From Actinomycetota bacterium (GTDB lineage: Bacteria; Actinomycetota; Actinomycetes; S36-B12; UBA10799): DNA of 5,617 nucleotides. The notes under the pieces are model-generated. The model was not told where the DNA came from. It made no database searches and worked only from the letters and a program-made list of their open reading frames with translations. Location: assembly GCA_030837445.1 (NCBI GenBank), contig JAUPKM010000465.1, positions 1 through 5,617 on the forward strand, given 5' to 3'. The stretch's first letter is position 1, and each line of letters begins with the position of its first letter. Shown in pieces: positions 5,207-5,617 of the stretch. Both the position numbers and the translations under genes were made by a program.

Positions 5207-5617
5207 CTACTTCTTGGACTTCTTCTTTGCTCCACGCTGACGCTTGCCCTCTTTCCTCGCCTTCTGCTTGTCTGCGTCCGCCTGCAACTCGGCCTGGAAG
5301 GGATCCGCGGACGCACCCGCCGGTGCCTCAGCTTCCAACATGACCCGTGTGTTCGCGAGATCCTGCAACTTCTCGGGCCCGACCGTCGGATAGTGCGGAT
5401 CTATCTCCATCAGAGTGTTCACCAGCACGGCCGAGACGCAGAGTCGCGCGTACCACTTGTGATCGGCAGGGACGACGTACCAGGGCGCCCATTCCGTGCT
5501 GGTGTGGGTCAGCATCTCTGAGAATGCCGTCTGGTAGTCGTCCCAGAACTCTCGTTCCTTGGCATCGTTGGACGAGAACTTCCAGTTCTTGTCGGGAAGG
5601 TCGACTCGCTTCAGAAA
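5207..5617 (-). CDS. ppk2: Polyphosphate kinase 2 (PPK2) family protein, C-terminal part
   Basis: The frame is open to the right edge, so only the last 136 residues are seen; full-length members are roughly 250-300 aa or more. PPK2 enzymes transfer phosphate between polyphosphate and nucleotides in the cytoplasm. Visible family blocks are FLKRVDLPDKNWKFS at the start of the fragment, a KEREFWDDY segment (fragment residues 20-28), and the diagnostic run STEWAPWYVVPADHKWYAR (39-57). The HYPTV stretch (75-79) then closes the kinase fold. The Walker A, Walker B and lid residues lie outside the window, so class (ADP-, AMP- or GDP-using) and intactness cannot be judged. After the fold comes an Ala/Glu/Gln linker and a strongly basic tail rich in Lys and Arg (about 117-136), which could bind polyphosphate or nucleic acid. 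The stop is TAG at 5207-5209. The next gene on this strand starts 79 bases downstream, across a stem-loop. Confidence 0.95.
   Translation of the reverse strand, partial: FLKRVDLPDKNWKFSSNDAKEREFWDDYQTAFSEMLTHTSTEWAPWYVVPADHKWYARLCVSAVLVNTLMEIDPHYPTVGPEKLQDLANTRVMLEAEAPAGASADPFQAELQADADKQKARKEGKRQRGAKKKSKK

Noticed and set aside
5128..5316. N-terminal extension of the F420-type gene
   Set aside because: It overlaps the end of PPK2 in another frame, is Arg/Ser-rich, and bypasses the strong ribosome site at 5131-5144.

Overview
The window looks like chromosomal DNA of a high-GC actinomycete (Actinomycetota). The evidence is the GC-rich coding sequence with frequent GTG starts, a deazaflavin (F420)-type nitroreductase-family protein, an actinobacterial-style VKOR, a PPK2 with a lysine-rich tail, and a pair of DUF21/CBS membrane proteins arranged like mycobacterial Rv1842c-Rv1841c (recalled from memory, not searched). 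The genus cannot be fixed from the sequence alone. No mobile element, tRNA, rRNA or CRISPR array is visible, and no gap between genes exceeds about 120 bases.

Layout, left to right. Bases 1-36 probably hold the last codons of a plus-strand gene whose end, including the stop codon, is duplicated as a perfect 12-bp tandem repeat. Bases 68-2505 (minus) hold two CNNM/CorC-like membrane proteins joined by a GTGA stop/start overlap. The upstream one is full length. The downstream one lacks the C-terminal CorC_HlyC domain and has an altered second CBS region. A divergent intergenic region (2506-2611) carries a perfect 13-bp inverted repeat and a likely leaderless promoter. It drives a single-domain universal stress protein (2612-3070, plus). 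That gene converges on an SDR oxidoreductase (3108-3866, minus).

Upstream of the SDR on the minus strand come a VKOR-family membrane thiol oxidase (3917-4498), an F420-type nitroreductase-family protein (4618-5127), and the C-terminal part of a polyphosphate kinase 2 that runs off the right edge (5207-5617). Hairpins lie between the last three genes, so they may not form one transcript.

How they fit together: most genes concern envelope or ion homeostasis (CorC-like pair), stress and energy (USP, PPK2) and redox chemistry (VKOR, SDR, F420-type enzyme). This looks like an ordinary housekeeping or stress neighbourhood and not a new multi-gene system. The best leads are the regulatory dyad with the leaderless USP promoter, the degenerate CBS region of the second CorC-like protein, and the repeat over the stop codon at the left edge.
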